DNA from: DAHVFK01 sp963755395
Lineage (GTDB): Bacteria; Pseudomonadota; Gammaproteobacteria; Burkholderiales; SG8-39
Assembly: GCA_963755395.1 (NCBI GenBank)
Contig: CAVWJJ010000004.1
Coordinates: 62,001-126,000, forward strand
Direction of reading: 5' to 3'
DNA length: 64,000 nt
The notes beneath the pieces were generated by a model. The model had not been told where the DNA came from. It searched no databases and saw nothing but the letters and a program-made list of their open reading frames with translations. The translations under genes and the position numbers were made by a program. Each line of letters starts with the position of its first letter. Position 1 is the first letter of the stretch. Positions 1 to 8,550 of the stretch are shown piece by piece.

Positions 1-2219
1 GTCGAGAAGATGCAGGTGTTCTGACCCTGGTCCTCCTTAAGGATGTCGGCCTGCACCGTGCCGCGCACCGTGGCCAGCGTCCATTCGCGGATCTTGTCCG
101 ATTCGTCCTCGGTCGGCTCGCGCTCGTTCTCGGCGCGGAACCTGTCCACCTGCTGGTCGAGCGCGGTGTTGAAGAACATCGCCAGGATGGTCGGCGCCGG
201 ACCGTTGATGGTCATCGACACCGAGGTGTTGGGTGCGCACAGGTCGAAGCCGCCGTAGAGGACTTTCATGTCCTCGAGCGTCGCGATCGATACGCCGGAG
301 TTGCCCACCTTGCCGTAGATGTCGGGCCGCTCGTCGGGGTCGAAGCCGTACAGCGTCACCGAGTCGAACGCGGTCGACAGGCGCTTGGCGGGCATGTCCT
401 TGGACAGCAGGTGGAAGCGCTTGTTGGTCCGGAACGCGTCCCCCTCGCCCGCGAACATGCGTGTCGGGTCCTCGTTCTCGCGCTTGAAGGCGAACACGCC
501 AGCGGTAAACGGAAACGACCCGGGTACGTTCTCGCGCATCTGCCAGCGCAGGATCTCGCCGTGGTCCTCGTAGCGCGGCAGCGCCACCTTCGGCACCTTG
601 GTGCCCGACAGGGTCGTATGCGTGAGCCGGGTGCGAATCTCACGCCCGCGGATCTTCACCACGTATTCGTCGCCCGAATACGCCTTCAGCGTCTCGGGCC
701 ACATTTCGAGCTGCTTGCGCGCGCGCGCATCGAGCGCGGAGTTCTTCTCGTCGATCAGGGAATCAAGCTCGCGCGCCTCCTTGCCCGCCTTGAGCAGCAT
801 CGCCTTGGCCGCGATCAGCTGCTGGCGCTCGCGCGCAAACGCCGCCTGCTCGCGCGCATGGCCATGATAGCCGCGCACCGACTCCGCTATCTCGGCCAGG
901 TAACGCTGGCGCTTGGGCGGTATCACCACGCGCACGCTCGATGAAACCTTCGATTCGCTCTTCGGCAGCGCGCCCGGCTCGAGCGTCAGGCCCTTGGCCG
1001 CGAGCCGCGTCGCGACAGCCTGGTACAGCGCGGTGACGCCGTCGTCGTTGAAGCGCGAAGCGATGGTGCCGTAAACCGGCATTTCCTCGGGCGAGGCCTT
1101 GAATGCCTCGCGGTTGCGCTGCACCTGCTTTCTGACGTCGCGCAGCGCGTCCTCGGCGCCCTTGCGGTCGAACTTGTTGATCGCGACGAAGTCGGCGAAA
1201 TCCAGCATGTCGATCTTCTCGAGCTGGCTCGCGGCGCCGAACTCAGGCGTCATGACATACAGGGAGACGTCGACGTGCGGCACGATCGCGGCGTCGCCCT
1301 GCCCGATGCCCGAGGTTTCCACCACCACCAGGTCGAACCCGGCCGCGCGGCAGGCCGCGACCGCCTCCGGAAGGGAGGCGGCGATTTCGGCGCCCGAGGC
1401 GCGCGTCGCGAGTGAGCGCATGAAGACCTGCTTGCCGTGAATCGCGTTCATGCGAATGCGGTCCCCGAGCAACGCGCCGCCGGTTTTCCTGCGCGAAGGG
1501 TCGACCGCGACAATTGCGATCTTCAGCCGGTCGGCCTGATCGAGCCGGAACCGGCGCACCAGCTCATCTGTCAGTGAGCTCTTGCCCGCGCCACCGGTGC
1601 CGGTAACGCCAAGCACAGGGGCCGGCTTGGCCTGTGCGGCTTTCAGAAGCTCTTTCTTCAGGTTTTCACCGAGGGAACCCAATTCCAGCGCGGAAATCAC
1701 CTGCGCAAGCGCACGGCGGTCACCCGCCTTCAGCGCCTTGAGGTCCTTGGGCGCGAACTGCGACGGATCGAAGTCGCAGCGCGCCAGCATGTCGTTGATC
1801 ATGCCTTGCAGGCCCATCTTCTGCCCGTCCTCGGGCGAGTAGATGCGCGCCACGCCGTAGTCGTGCAGGGCCCGGGTCTCGTCAGGCACGATCACCCCGC
1901 CGCCGCCGCCGAACACCTTGATGTGCTCGCCGCCCCGCTGGCGCAACAGATCGATCATGTAGCGGAAATACTCGATGTGCCCGCCCTGGTAGGACGACAC
2001 CGCGATGCCCTGGACGTCTTCCTCGAGCGCCGCGCTGACCACGTCCTCGACCGAGCGGTTGTGTCCGAGATGAATCACCTCGGCACCCGAAGCCTGCAGG
2101 ATCCGGCGCATGATGTTTATCGATGCGTCGTGACCGTCGAACAGGCTCGCCGCGGTGACGAAGCGGATCTTGTGCTTGGCCTTGTAGACCAGATTGTTCG
2201 ACTCGGACAGGTCGGTCAT
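1..2219 (-). CDS. icmF: Fused isobutyryl-CoA-type mutase IcmF (3' end beyond window)
   Basis: Adenosylcobalamin-dependent acyl-CoA mutase with its own G-protein chaperone; 739 residues are visible and the C-terminus lies outside the window. Domain order: N-terminal B12-binding domain with the base-off His motif DGHDASIN near residue 30, a MeaB-like GTPase domain with P-loop GTGGAGKSS near 210, then the start of the catalytic mutase barrel (TAGVFAFKR near 575). This B12-GTPase-mutase order defines IcmF. Close to the window edge the motif GQNTCIF puts Gln where methylmalonyl-CoA mutases have Arg, which favours isobutyryl/branched acyl-CoA over methylmalonyl-CoA. The start ATG at 2219 follows a GGAGA ribosome site. 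The gene lies downstream of the HdrD-like operon but has its own operator. Confidence 0.9.
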   Translation of the reverse strand, partial: MTDLSESNNLVYKAKHKIRFVTAASLFDGHDASINIMRRILQASGAEVIHLGHNRSVEDVVSAALEEDVQGIAVSSYQGGHIEYFRYMIDLLRQRGGEHIKVFGGGGGVIVPDETRALHDYGVARIYSPEDGQKMGLQGMINDMLARCDFDPSQFAPKDLKALKAGDRRALAQVISALELGSLGENLKKELLKAAQAKPAPVLGVTGTGGAGKSSLTDELVRRFRLDQADRLKIAIVAVDPSRRKTGGALLGDRIRMNAIHGKQVFMRSLATRASGAEIAASLPEAVAACRAAGFDLVVVETSGIGQGDAAIVPHVDVSLYVMTPEFGAASQLEKIDMLDFADFVAINKFDRKGAEDALRDVRKQVQRNREAFKASPEEMPVYGTIASRFNDDGVTALYQAVATRLAAKGLTLEPGALPKSESKVSSSVRVVIPPKRQRYLAEIAESVRGYHGHAREQAAFARERQQLIAAKAMLLKAGKEARELDSLIDEKNSALDARARKQLEMWPETLKAYSGDEYVVKIRGREIRTRLTHTTLSGTKVPKVALPRYEDHGEILRWQMRENVPGSFPFTAGVFAFKRENEDPTRMFAGEGDAFRTNKRFHLLSKDMPAKRLSTAFDSVTLYGFDPDERPDIYGKVGNSGVSIATLEDMKVLYGGFDLCAPNTSVSMTINGPAPTILAMFFNTALDQQVDRFRAENEREPTEDESDKIREWTLATVRGTVQADILKEDQGQNTCIFS

Positions 2220-2240
2220 CGGGGGTCTCCGGGGAGCGTT

Positions 2241-2269
2241 ACGCTACTTGACGTTTACGTAAACGTCAA
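2241..2269 (-). promoter_or_regulatory. icmF promoter with perfect 22-bp palindromic operator
   Basis: Positions 2248-2269 form a perfect 22-bp palindrome; each arm reads TTGACGTTTAC. On the minus strand a -35 TTGACG (2269-2264), a 17-base spacer and a -10 TAGCGT (2246-2241) overlap it, so a bound protein would block the promoter. The ACGTnnACGT-like core resembles sites described for LiuR-type (MerR-family) regulators of branched-chain acyl-CoA catabolism. That assignment is an inference; the palindrome itself is seen directly. Confidence 0.7.
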
Positions 2270-2321
2270 CTCACCGCGGCTGCCACTGCGGCCGCGCGCT
2301 GCCCCCTGCCCGCGAGTATAG

Positions 2322-3599
2322 CTAGCCCACGAGGCGCCCGGCCACCAGCTCGGTGAGACTCTGCATCGACTTGTTCCACTTGTGGTAGGCAGCGCCGTCG
2401 TCGAAGCTGAGGCGGCAGTTGGCGCAGCTCGTGGCGAGCAGCTCGGCGCCGGTGGCGTCGATCTCCTCCATCTTGATGCGGAACGCGCCACGGCGCAGCT
2501 CGTCCGCGCGCTTGATCGCCACCACTCCGCCGCCGCCGCCGCAGCACCAGGCCGCGTCGGCATGGTCACCCATCTCGTGCAGCTCGACGCCGAGCGCGGC
2601 GAGCACCTCTCGCGGCGCCTCCGAAGCGCCGCCGCGGCGCGACACCTGGCACGGGTCGTGGAAAGTGAGCGTCTTCGCGAGCGGCTTGAGCCGTAGCCTG
2701 CCCTTGCGAGCGAGCGAAGCGAGGTACTCGGAGATGTGCAGCACCTCGAACGGCAGCGGCGCGCCGTGCACGTTGGCACCTTCCCACCTGAGCGCGCCGT
2801 AGGCGTGGCCACACTCGGGCAGTACCACTGTCTTCGCCTTGCACGCTATCGCCGCGTCGATGACGCGCTCGCTCATGTCGTGCTGCCAGTCGCGATTGCC
2901 GGAAAGCATGCCGAAGTTGGTCGCCTCGTAGCCCCTGGTCGAGACGGTCCAGCTCTCGCCCGCATGCTTGAGCACCTTTGCCGCCGCGACCAGCGAGTCC
3001 GGGTACTTCATGATCTCGACCGACGAGAAGGTCATCAGCACGTCAGCCTGCGGCAGGTCGAGCGGGATCTTGATGCCGTGCTCGTCCTCGAGCCAGTCGA
3101 TGCGCTCTTTGAGCACCTTGGGCGTCGCGCCGAGCGGGCTCATCTCGTTCTCGGCACGCTCGGCCGCGGCACGCAGATCCTCGGGAACGAGGCCGGCGGC
3201 GAACATGCCGTGCCGCGCGCGCGAGATCAGCGCCGCGATGTCGATTCCCATCGGACACACCAGCGTGCAGCGCCCGCACATCGTGCAGGCGTCGTATATC
3301 AACTCCTGCCAGGACTCGAGCTCGCCCAGCGTGACTTGCTTCTCCGCGCCGAGCAGGCGCGCGAGCGGCGCCCAGGGCGCGGTGGTGCGCCGGTAAGCGT
3401 GCAGGAACGGCTCGAGCTTGTTGATCGGCGTGTACTTGGGATCGAGCGTCGAGGTGTAGAAGTGGCAGGCCTGGGCGCAGTGCCCGCAGCGGATACAGGC
3501 GTCCATGTGCACCGCGGCTTCGCGCGTGAAGTCGCGCACGAAGGCATTCATCGCTGCCGCGACGCGCTCCGGCGCCGGGCGGTTGCTTTCCGGACTCAT
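2322..3599 (-). CDS. HdrD/GlpC-like (Fe-S)-binding oxidoreductase subunit
   Basis: Cytoplasmic iron-sulfur subunit of a membrane oxidoreductase, 425 aa. Two ferredoxin-type [4Fe-4S] motifs are visible: CIRCGHCAQAC at residues 35-45 and CTMCGRCTLVC near 106. They are followed by the two cysteine-rich CCG regions of heterodisulfide reductase D (PECGHAYG and CQVSRRGG...CCGGGGG). The ATG at 3599 overlaps the upstream stop by 4 bases (ATGA), which decides the start over a GTG 31 codons upstream. Together with the NarI-like gene it resembles a split form of the ETF:menaquinone oxidoreductase/HdrDE family. Passing electrons from acyl-CoA oxidation to quinone is an inference from that likeness and from icmF next door; glycolate-oxidase-like roles are not excluded. 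Confidence 0.8.
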   Translation of the reverse strand: MSPESNRPAPERVAAAMNAFVRDFTREAAVHMDACIRCGHCAQACHFYTSTLDPKYTPINKLEPFLHAYRRTTAPWAPLARLLGAEKQVTLGELESWQELIYDACTMCGRCTLVCPMGIDIAALISRARHGMFAAGLVPEDLRAAAERAENEMSPLGATPKVLKERIDWLEDEHGIKIPLDLPQADVLMTFSSVEIMKYPDSLVAAAKVLKHAGESWTVSTRGYEATNFGMLSGNRDWQHDMSERVIDAAIACKAKTVVLPECGHAYGALRWEGANVHGAPLPFEVLHISEYLASLARKGRLRLKPLAKTLTFHDPCQVSRRGGASEAPREVLAALGVELHEMGDHADAAWCCGGGGGVVAIKRADELRRGAFRIKMEEIDATGAELLATSCANCRLSFDDGAAYHKWNKSMQSLTELVAGRLVG

Positions 3600-4252
3600 G
3601 GCATCGCTCCCCGGCGTCCGTACTTGACGCCCGTTATCCCGCGCGACCAGAAGGCCAGTCCCGCGTGCATCAGCTTTCCGAACGGGAACCACAGCAGGAA
3701 CAGCTCGACCGTCAGCAGGTGGACCGCGATATAGGTCTGGTTGTAGCCGCCGGCGGCGGTGTCGAACGCCGCCATGCCGGTCGCCACCGGCAGGAAGACC
3801 ACCAGCCAGCTGAAGTAATCGTCAAAGCGCGACAGCAGTCGCTTTACCGGATCGGTGAGCCGCAGCATGAGCGCGACCAGCAGCGCGAACATCGTGACGC
3901 CGCCCGCGAAATAGGTCACCGGCGCGGGCAGCGCCGGCCAGCCGACGCCGATCAGCTTGCGGATGAACTCGATGTGCGGCAGATACGCGAGCACGATCAC
4001 CGCCAGGCCGACGTGATACAGGTAGCCGATGAAGACCGAGAAGCCGATCCGCGCGCCGAAGCGCGGGTGCGGCCAGAAGCGCCGCAGGATGCCGTGCAGC
4101 GCGCTGGTGATGGCAGCGTCCACTCGCGGCGCCGAGCGATCGGGCGGCGCGGGCCGGGTCGCCAGGCGAAAGATGCGCCACAGCGTGCCTAGCACGAATA
4201 CGCTCAACGCCGCCGTGAGCGCCGGACCGCGGGCGAATTCGAGCAGAGTCAT
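3596..4252 (-). CDS. NarI-like membrane cytochrome b subunit
   Basis: Integral membrane protein of 218 aa with about five hydrophobic helices. It resembles the nitrate reductase gamma/HdrE family, which binds b hemes and exchanges electrons with quinones. Histidines suitable as heme ligands lie in helices (YLYHVGLAV, IAVHLLTVE). It is the first gene of a two-gene operon and its stop overlaps the ATG of the HdrD-like gene (ATGA). A strong AAAGGAG site precedes the ATG at 4252. Its FNR-type box (4306-4319) is placed correctly for this operon. The natural electron donor cannot be read from sequence. Confidence 0.75.
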   Translation of the reverse strand: MTLLEFARGPALTAALSVFVLGTLWRIFRLATRPAPPDRSAPRVDAAITSALHGILRRFWPHPRFGARIGFSVFIGYLYHVGLAVIVLAYLPHIEFIRKLIGVGWPALPAPVTYFAGGVTMFALLVALMLRLTDPVKRLLSRFDDYFSWLVVFLPVATGMAAFDTAAGGYNQTYIAVHLLTVELFLLWFPFGKLMHAGLAFWSRGITGVKYGRRGAMP

Positions 4253-4305
4253 TGAACGCTCCTTTAGCCGATGCTGATATGCTGGTTCATATGACCGGCG
4301 TCGAT

Positions 4306-4319
4306 TTGATCGAGGTCAA
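4306..4319. promoter_or_regulatory. FNR/Crp-type box (one mismatch)
   Basis: TTGATCGAGGTCAA matches TTGAT-N4-ATCAA with one mismatch. Its centre is about 41 bases upstream of a plausible start for the minus-strand NarI-like operon, whose ATG at 4252 would then have a leader of about 20 bases. For the plus-strand gene at 4341 the spacing would put the transcript start inside the gene, so the box more likely serves the minus strand. Confidence 0.45.
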
Positions 4320-4340
4320 AGGCCGGCGCAAACCGCAGCC

Positions 4341-4958
4341 ATGAGCACCACCATCGAGCCCCCGCGCCGCAGCGCACTCGAATTCTTCGACCGTCAGTTC
4401 GAGCGTCAGGTCGAAGCAAGCGACTATGCCCTGAACCCTTTTGAGTGCGCGGTCCTGCCGCACCTCTCGGGCGACGTGCTCGAGCTCGGCTGCGGGCTGG
4501 GCAACCTCGCACTCGAAGCGGCGGGGCGCGGCTGCCGCGTGACCGCCCTGGATTTCAGTGCAACGGCGATCGCCCATCTCGCGCGCCGCGCCGGCGAGCG
4601 GCGCGTGGCGCTCGAAGCGCATTGTGCGGACCTGCGGCATTACGTCCCGGCGCGCGACTACGACTGCGTGGTGTCGATCGGCCTGCTGATGTTCTTCGCC
4701 TGCGGCGACGCGCGCCGGCTGCTGGTGCGCACGCGCGAAGCGGTGCGCCCGGGCGGCGTGGCGGCCGTCAACGTGCTGGTCGAGGGCACCACTTATATGG
4801 AGATGTTCGACCCCGAGGCCTACTGCCTGTTCCACCGCACCGAGCTCGGCAAGGCGTTTAGCGGCTGGGAAGTGCTGCTGTCACGCCAGGAGGATTTCCC
4901 CGCGCCGGGAAACACGTTGAAGCGTTTCCACACCTTGGCAGCGCGCGCGCCGCGATGA
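4341..4958 (+). CDS. TehB-like class I SAM-dependent methyltransferase
   Basis: Soluble methyltransferase of 205 aa. Motif I (VLELGCGLGNLA, near residue 50), the acidic motif II (VTALDFSATAI) and the post-motif region (VVSIGLLMFF) are clear. The C-terminal layout (FHRTELGKAFSGWEVL) recalls TehB-type tellurite/thiopurine methyltransferases. The true acceptor is unknown. Its stop overlaps the ATG of the MerB-like lyase (ATGA), so the two are translated together. This suggests a shared substrate family such as alkylated heavy metals or metalloids, which is an inference. Confidence 0.8.
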   Translation: MSTTIEPPRRSALEFFDRQFERQVEASDYALNPFECAVLPHLSGDVLELGCGLGNLALEAAGRGCRVTALDFSATAIAHLARRAGERRVALEAHCADLRHYVPARDYDCVVSIGLLMFFACGDARRLLVRTREAVRPGGVAAVNVLVEGTTYMEMFDPEAYCLFHRTELGKAFSGWEVLLSRQEDFPAPGNTLKRFHTLAARAPR

Positions 4959-5620
4959 GCACCGCCCGCGGCTTGGCGCAACACGTGCTCGCTGCCTATC
5001 CTGGGCTCGACGAGTTCGAGCAGCGGCTATCGCTTGCGCTCTATCGCGAGCTCGCGCACGGGATCCCGGTCACGCCGCAGGTGCTTGCAGATCGGGTCGA
5101 AGCGAGCAGCGATGAAGTCGCCCGCAGATTGGGAAACTGGCACGCCGTCCGCCGCGACGAGCTGCAGCGCATCATCGGCTACTGGGGCCTCACGATCGTG
5201 CCAACCCGCCACAGGATGCGCGTCGGCGAGCGCGACCTCTACGCGTGGTGCGCCTGGGACACGCTGTTCCTGCCCGCGCTATTGGGCGTAAGGGCGGAGG
5301 TGCACTCGAGCTGTCCCGCGACGGGCGCTCCGGTGCAGCTTACGGTCGGGCCCGATGCGCTCGAAGCGCCGGTTCCGGCCAACCTCGCGCTTTCGTTCGT
5401 GCTGCCGGAAGCCGGCGCGATGCGCCACGATGTGATCGCGAGTTTCTGCAGTCACGTCCACTTCTTCTGGTCGGAAGAACTGGCGGCCGCTTGCCGCGAG
5501 CTGCCGGCTTCAGCCTTCGCGCTGAGCCTCGACGAAGCGTTCGAAGCGGGACGCCTCCGGAATAGCGGTCGCTATTGGGCTGTTTCGAGTCTCCGCGGTG
5601 CGTCGGCCGGCGCGGGATGA
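4955..5620 (+). CDS. merB: MerB-like alkylmercury (organomercurial) lyase
   Basis: Cleaves carbon-mercury bonds to release Hg(II) and a hydrocarbon; 221 aa. The whole catalytic triad of the family can be seen: Cys99 and Asp102 in WCAWDTLF and Cys165 in SFCSHVHFFW, with the spacing of the classical Cys96/Asp99/Cys159 enzyme. An N-terminal winged-helix-like region precedes it (TPQVLADRVEASSDEV). There is no merA, merR, merT or merP in the window, which is unusual because MerB normally works with MerA. It overlaps the upstream methyltransferase gene by 4 bases and converges on the arsenic operon. The substrate could be an organomercurial or another organometal. Confidence 0.85.
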   Translation: MSTARGLAQHVLAAYPGLDEFEQRLSLALYRELAHGIPVTPQVLADRVEASSDEVARRLGNWHAVRRDELQRIIGYWGLTIVPTRHRMRVGERDLYAWCAWDTLFLPALLGVRAEVHSSCPATGAPVQLTVGPDALEAPVPANLALSFVLPEAGAMRHDVIASFCSHVHFFWSEELAAACRELPASAFALSLDEAFEAGRLRNSGRYWAVSSLRGASAGAG

Positions 5621-5688
5621 TTGCCGTTCCCCGCGCGACGCGAATATGCGGAATTCGGCAATAGAGGCGCTGAAGGAGAGCCGACGAC

Positions 5689-5928
5689 TCAGGCCGCGTT
5701 CAGCCACTGCTCGATCTTCTCGCGGCTGGGTACGCCGCCTGCGTGCACCACCTTGCCGTCGATCACGACGCCCGGCGTGCTCATGATGCCGTAGCCCACG
5801 ATCTCCTTTACGTCTTCAATTTTTTCGAGCCGTACGTCGACTCCCTTGGCTTTCGCCGCGTCTTCGATCAGCTTGAGCGTGCTTTTGCAGTTGGCACAGC
5901 CGCTGCCGAGCACCTTGATGTCTTTCAT
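5689..5928 (-). CDS. Small thioredoxin-fold redox protein (CxxC)
   Basis: 79-residue thioredoxin-like protein of the redox-active disulfide protein 2 type. The active-site pair is Cys11/Cys14 in GSGCANCK, and the cis-proline loop is seen as MSTPGVV. It has no signal peptide. The start at 5928 follows a strong AAAGGAGGCGCT ribosome site. It is the last gene of the arsenic operon, 14 bases after the permease. Small proteins of this type often sit beside UPF0718/ArsP permeases; a role as thiol reductant or metalloid relay is inferred. Confidence 0.85.
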   Translation of the reverse strand: MKDIKVLGSGCANCKSTLKLIEDAAKAKGVDVRLEKIEDVKEIVGYGIMSTPGVVIDGKVVHAGGVPSREKIEQWLNAA

Positions 5929-5942
5929 AGCGCCTCCTTTGC

Positions 5943-6998
5943 TTACAGAACCAGATTGAAAACGTAGCCCACCAGCAGGATGCCGCCGGCGACCACGCCC
6001 GCGAATACGGCGATGAGCCGCGGCTTGAGCACCTTGCGCAGGATGATCATTTCGGGGGCCGACAGCGCGATCACGCTCATCATGAACGCGAGCACAGTTC
6101 CCAGCGCGGCGCCCTTGCCCATCAGCGCTTCGACAATCGGGATGATGCCCGCCGCGTTCGTGTACATCGGCACGCCGAGCGCCACCGCTGCAGGCACCGA
6201 CCACCATGGCGCGCCCTTGCCCATGATTGAGGCCATGAAGTCCTCTGGCACGTAGCCATGTATAGCCGCGCCCAGCGCGATGCCGACGAGCACGTAGGGC
6301 CAGACTTTGCCGACGATCTCACTGACGTGATGCGCCCCGGCGCCGAAGCGCTCCGGCCAACTCATCGTCACTCCCACCGAATGGGTGGTTTCGCCGGCGT
6401 GTATCGCCCGCACCCAGTCCTCCAGGTGGCGCTCCATCCGCAGCTGGCCGATGACGAAGCCGGCGACGATCGCGACCGACAGCCCAAGGCCAAGGTAGAG
6501 CGCGGCCACTTTCCAGCCGAACATGCCGAACAGCAGGACGAGCGCCACCTCGTTGACCATCGGCGCGGAGATGAGAAAGGAGAAGGTCACGCCGAGCGGC
6601 ACCCCCGCCGACAGCAGACCGATGAAGAGCGGCACTGCAGAGCAGGAGCAAAACGGTGTAACGATGCCGAGGCTCGCGGCCATGACGTTGCCTGCTCCCA
6701 CACGCCGGCCGGAAAGCAGGGCGCGGGTACGCTCCGGTGAAAAGAATGTCTGGATCACGCCGATCGCGAACACGATGCCGGTGAGCAGGAGCAGCACCTT
6801 CGGGGCGTCGTAGATAAAGAAATGCAGCGCTTCGCCCATGTGCGTTTCGCGCGACAACCCCGCCAGACCGACGACGCTGTCGGCGAAGGCCGCAAGGCGG
6901 CTGTAGGCGACTACCCACAGGACGGCCACCGGCACCAGCCCTGCAAGCCAGCGGAGGGTCAGGTTCCGGGGCAGGTAGTATGCGGTGCTATGCGACAT
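5943..6998 (-). CDS. arsP: UPF0718/ArsP-family permease
   Basis: Membrane permease of 351 aa with about eight to ten hydrophobic segments. The family signature TPFCSCSAVPLF is near residue 120 and a second conserved block, SAPMVNEVA, follows. ArsP members export trivalent organoarsenicals; other UPF0718 members are uncharacterised, so the symbol is tentative. The presence of arsI and acr3 upstream in the same operon supports organoarsenical efflux. The ATG is at 6998, about 30 bases after the osmC stop. Confidence 0.7.
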   Translation of the reverse strand: MSHSTAYYLPRNLTLRWLAGLVPVAVLWVVAYSRLAAFADSVVGLAGLSRETHMGEALHFFIYDAPKVLLLLTGIVFAIGVIQTFFSPERTRALLSGRRVGAGNVMAASLGIVTPFCSCSAVPLFIGLLSAGVPLGVTFSFLISAPMVNEVALVLLFGMFGWKVAALYLGLGLSVAIVAGFVIGQLRMERHLEDWVRAIHAGETTHSVGVTMSWPERFGAGAHHVSEIVGKVWPYVLVGIALGAAIHGYVPEDFMASIMGKGAPWWSVPAAVALGVPMYTNAAGIIPIVEALMGKGAALGTVLAFMMSVIALSAPEMIILRKVLKPRLIAVFAGVVAGGILLVGYVFNLVL

Positions 6999-7031
6999 GC
7001 GAGTCTCTTGGTCGCGCCACGGATTCGCCGC

Positions 7032-7463
7032 CTAATTCCGCGCCCTTCGACGTAGCGTCCCGCTGAGTGCCGTTCCCGGGGCCACGGTGTTGAAGACGGT
7101 TCCGTAGCTGCGCACGTTCTGGTGCAGCAACTCCAGCTTGCGCTCGGGCTCGTCGCTATCGACCACGATCTCGTAATCAATGCGCGCCATCTTGGGCGGC
7201 GCATCCTGGCGCACGGCGCTGAGCAGCACTTCGATGCCACGGAAGTCGAACTTGATGATCGGTGCGATGCGCTCTATGCCCTTGATCATGCACGCCGAGA
7301 GCGCCGCAAGCAGCAACTCGGCCGGATTGAAAGCGTCGCTACGCCCCGCGATGCCGGTATCGAGCGTGAGGCGCGCCTCCTTGCAGGAGGCCTCGCTGCC
7401 AAGCGCATCCATGCGGCGCGTACGCACCGCGTAAGTCAGCAACTTCGCTTCGGATTGCGACAT
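7032..7463 (-). CDS. OsmC family protein
   Basis: OsmC/Ohr-fold protein of 143 aa from the ATG at 7463. Typical elements are NPAELLLAALSACM, which carries the conserved catalytic-type Cys, and the C-terminal beta-region. The second Cys of true Ohr hydroperoxidases is not obvious, so peroxide reductase activity is uncertain. A TTG at 7511 would extend it by 16 codons and overlap the acr3 stop (TTGA); neither start has a good ribosome site. It sits inside the arsenic operon between acr3 and the permease, where a thiol or oxidative-stress role is plausible. Confidence 0.75.
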   Translation of the reverse strand: MSQSEAKLLTYAVRTRRMDALGSEASCKEARLTLDTGIAGRSDAFNPAELLLAALSACMIKGIERIAPIIKFDFRGIEVLLSAVRQDAPPKMARIDYEIVVDSDEPERKLELLHQNVRSYGTVFNTVAPGTALSGTLRRRARN

Positions 7464-7507
7464 GCCGTTCAGTCTGGCACCCGCCACGGGCGCGATATTG
7501 ACGCGGG

Positions 7508-8548
7508 TCAAACGCTAGATTGGAGCGCGCCGCGCGAGTACCAGCGCTCGCTAGCGTTGACGATCTTCACCACCGCGAGCATCACCGGCACCTCGACCAG
7601 TACGCCGACCACGGTGGCGAGCGCAGCGCCGGAATCGAAGCCGAACAGGCTGATTGCCGCCGCGACTGCCAGTTCGAAGAAATTACTCGCGCCGATCAGC
7701 GCCGAGGGACAGGCCACGCTGTGCTTTTCGCCCAGCGCGCGGTTGGCGAGGTAGGCGAGGCCCGCGTTGAAGAATACTTGGATCAGGATGGGTACCGCGA
7801 GCAGCGCAATGACCAGTGGCTGGGCGATGATCGCGTCGCCCTGGAAGGCAAACAGCAGTACCAATGTCGCCAGCAGGGCGAGCGTCGACCACGGCTGCAG
7901 GCGCTCGAGCAGGCGCTGCAACGCGCTTGCGCCACCGCGCGCCAGCGTGCCCCGGCGGATGAGTTGCGCCGCGATTACCGGCAGTACGATGTACAGCACC
8001 ACCGACGTGAGCAGGGTGTCCCAAGGCACGCTGATCGCCGAGATGCCGAGCAGCAGCCCGACGATCGGCGCGAAAGCAAACACCATGATGCTGTCGTTCA
8101 GCGCGACCTGCGTGAGCGTGAACAAGGGATCGCCGTTGCTCAGCCGACTCCATACGAACACCATCGCGGTGCAAGGCGCCGCGGCGAGCAGGATCAGGCC
8201 GGCGATGTAGCTGTCGATCTGCCCTGCGGGCAGCCAGGGCGCGAACAGGTGGCGGATGAAGATCCAGCCGAGCAGCGCCATCGAGAACGGCTTGACCAGC
8301 CAGTTCACCGCCAGCGTGACGCCGATGCCACGCACGTGCTCCCGGATGCGGTGCAGCGCTCCGAAATCGACCCGTACCAGCATCGGGATGATCATCACCC
8401 AGATGAGCAGGCCGACCGGAACGTTGACCTGCGCGAGCTCCATGCGGCCGAGCGCCTGCACCGGACCCGGCAGCTGCTGGCCAAGGATCACGCCGACGAC
8501 GATGCAAAGCGCGACCCACAGCGTGAGCCAACGCTCGAAGAAGCTCAT
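7508..8548 (-). CDS. acr3: Acr3-type arsenite efflux transporter
   Basis: Membrane antiporter that exports As(III); 346 aa with about ten helices. The conserved Acr3 cysteine motif LLAAAPCTAMVFVWS is present, as are the helix-4 and helix-9 signatures (NDSIMVFAF, GASNFFELAVA). It is the BART-superfamily Acr3 rather than the unrelated ArsB. It starts 2 bases after the arsC stop. It would pump out arsenite made by ArsC from arsenate or by ArsI from methylarsenite. Confidence 0.93.
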   Translation of the reverse strand: MSFFERWLTLWVALCIVVGVILGQQLPGPVQALGRMELAQVNVPVGLLIWVMIIPMLVRVDFGALHRIREHVRGIGVTLAVNWLVKPFSMALLGWIFIRHLFAPWLPAGQIDSYIAGLILLAAAPCTAMVFVWSRLSNGDPLFTLTQVALNDSIMVFAFAPIVGLLLGISAISVPWDTLLTSVVLYIVLPVIAAQLIRRGTLARGGASALQRLLERLQPWSTLALLATLVLLFAFQGDAIIAQPLVIALLAVPILIQVFFNAGLAYLANRALGEKHSVACPSALIGASNFFELAVAAAISLFGFDSGAALATVVGVLVEVPVMLAVVKIVNASERWYSRGALQSSV

Positions 8549-8550
8549 CC

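Noticed and set aside
3600..3692. Longer HdrD-like protein from a GTG at 3692
   Set aside because: It would overlap the NarI-like gene by about 97 bases; the ATGA overlap at 3599 is the usual pattern in this window.
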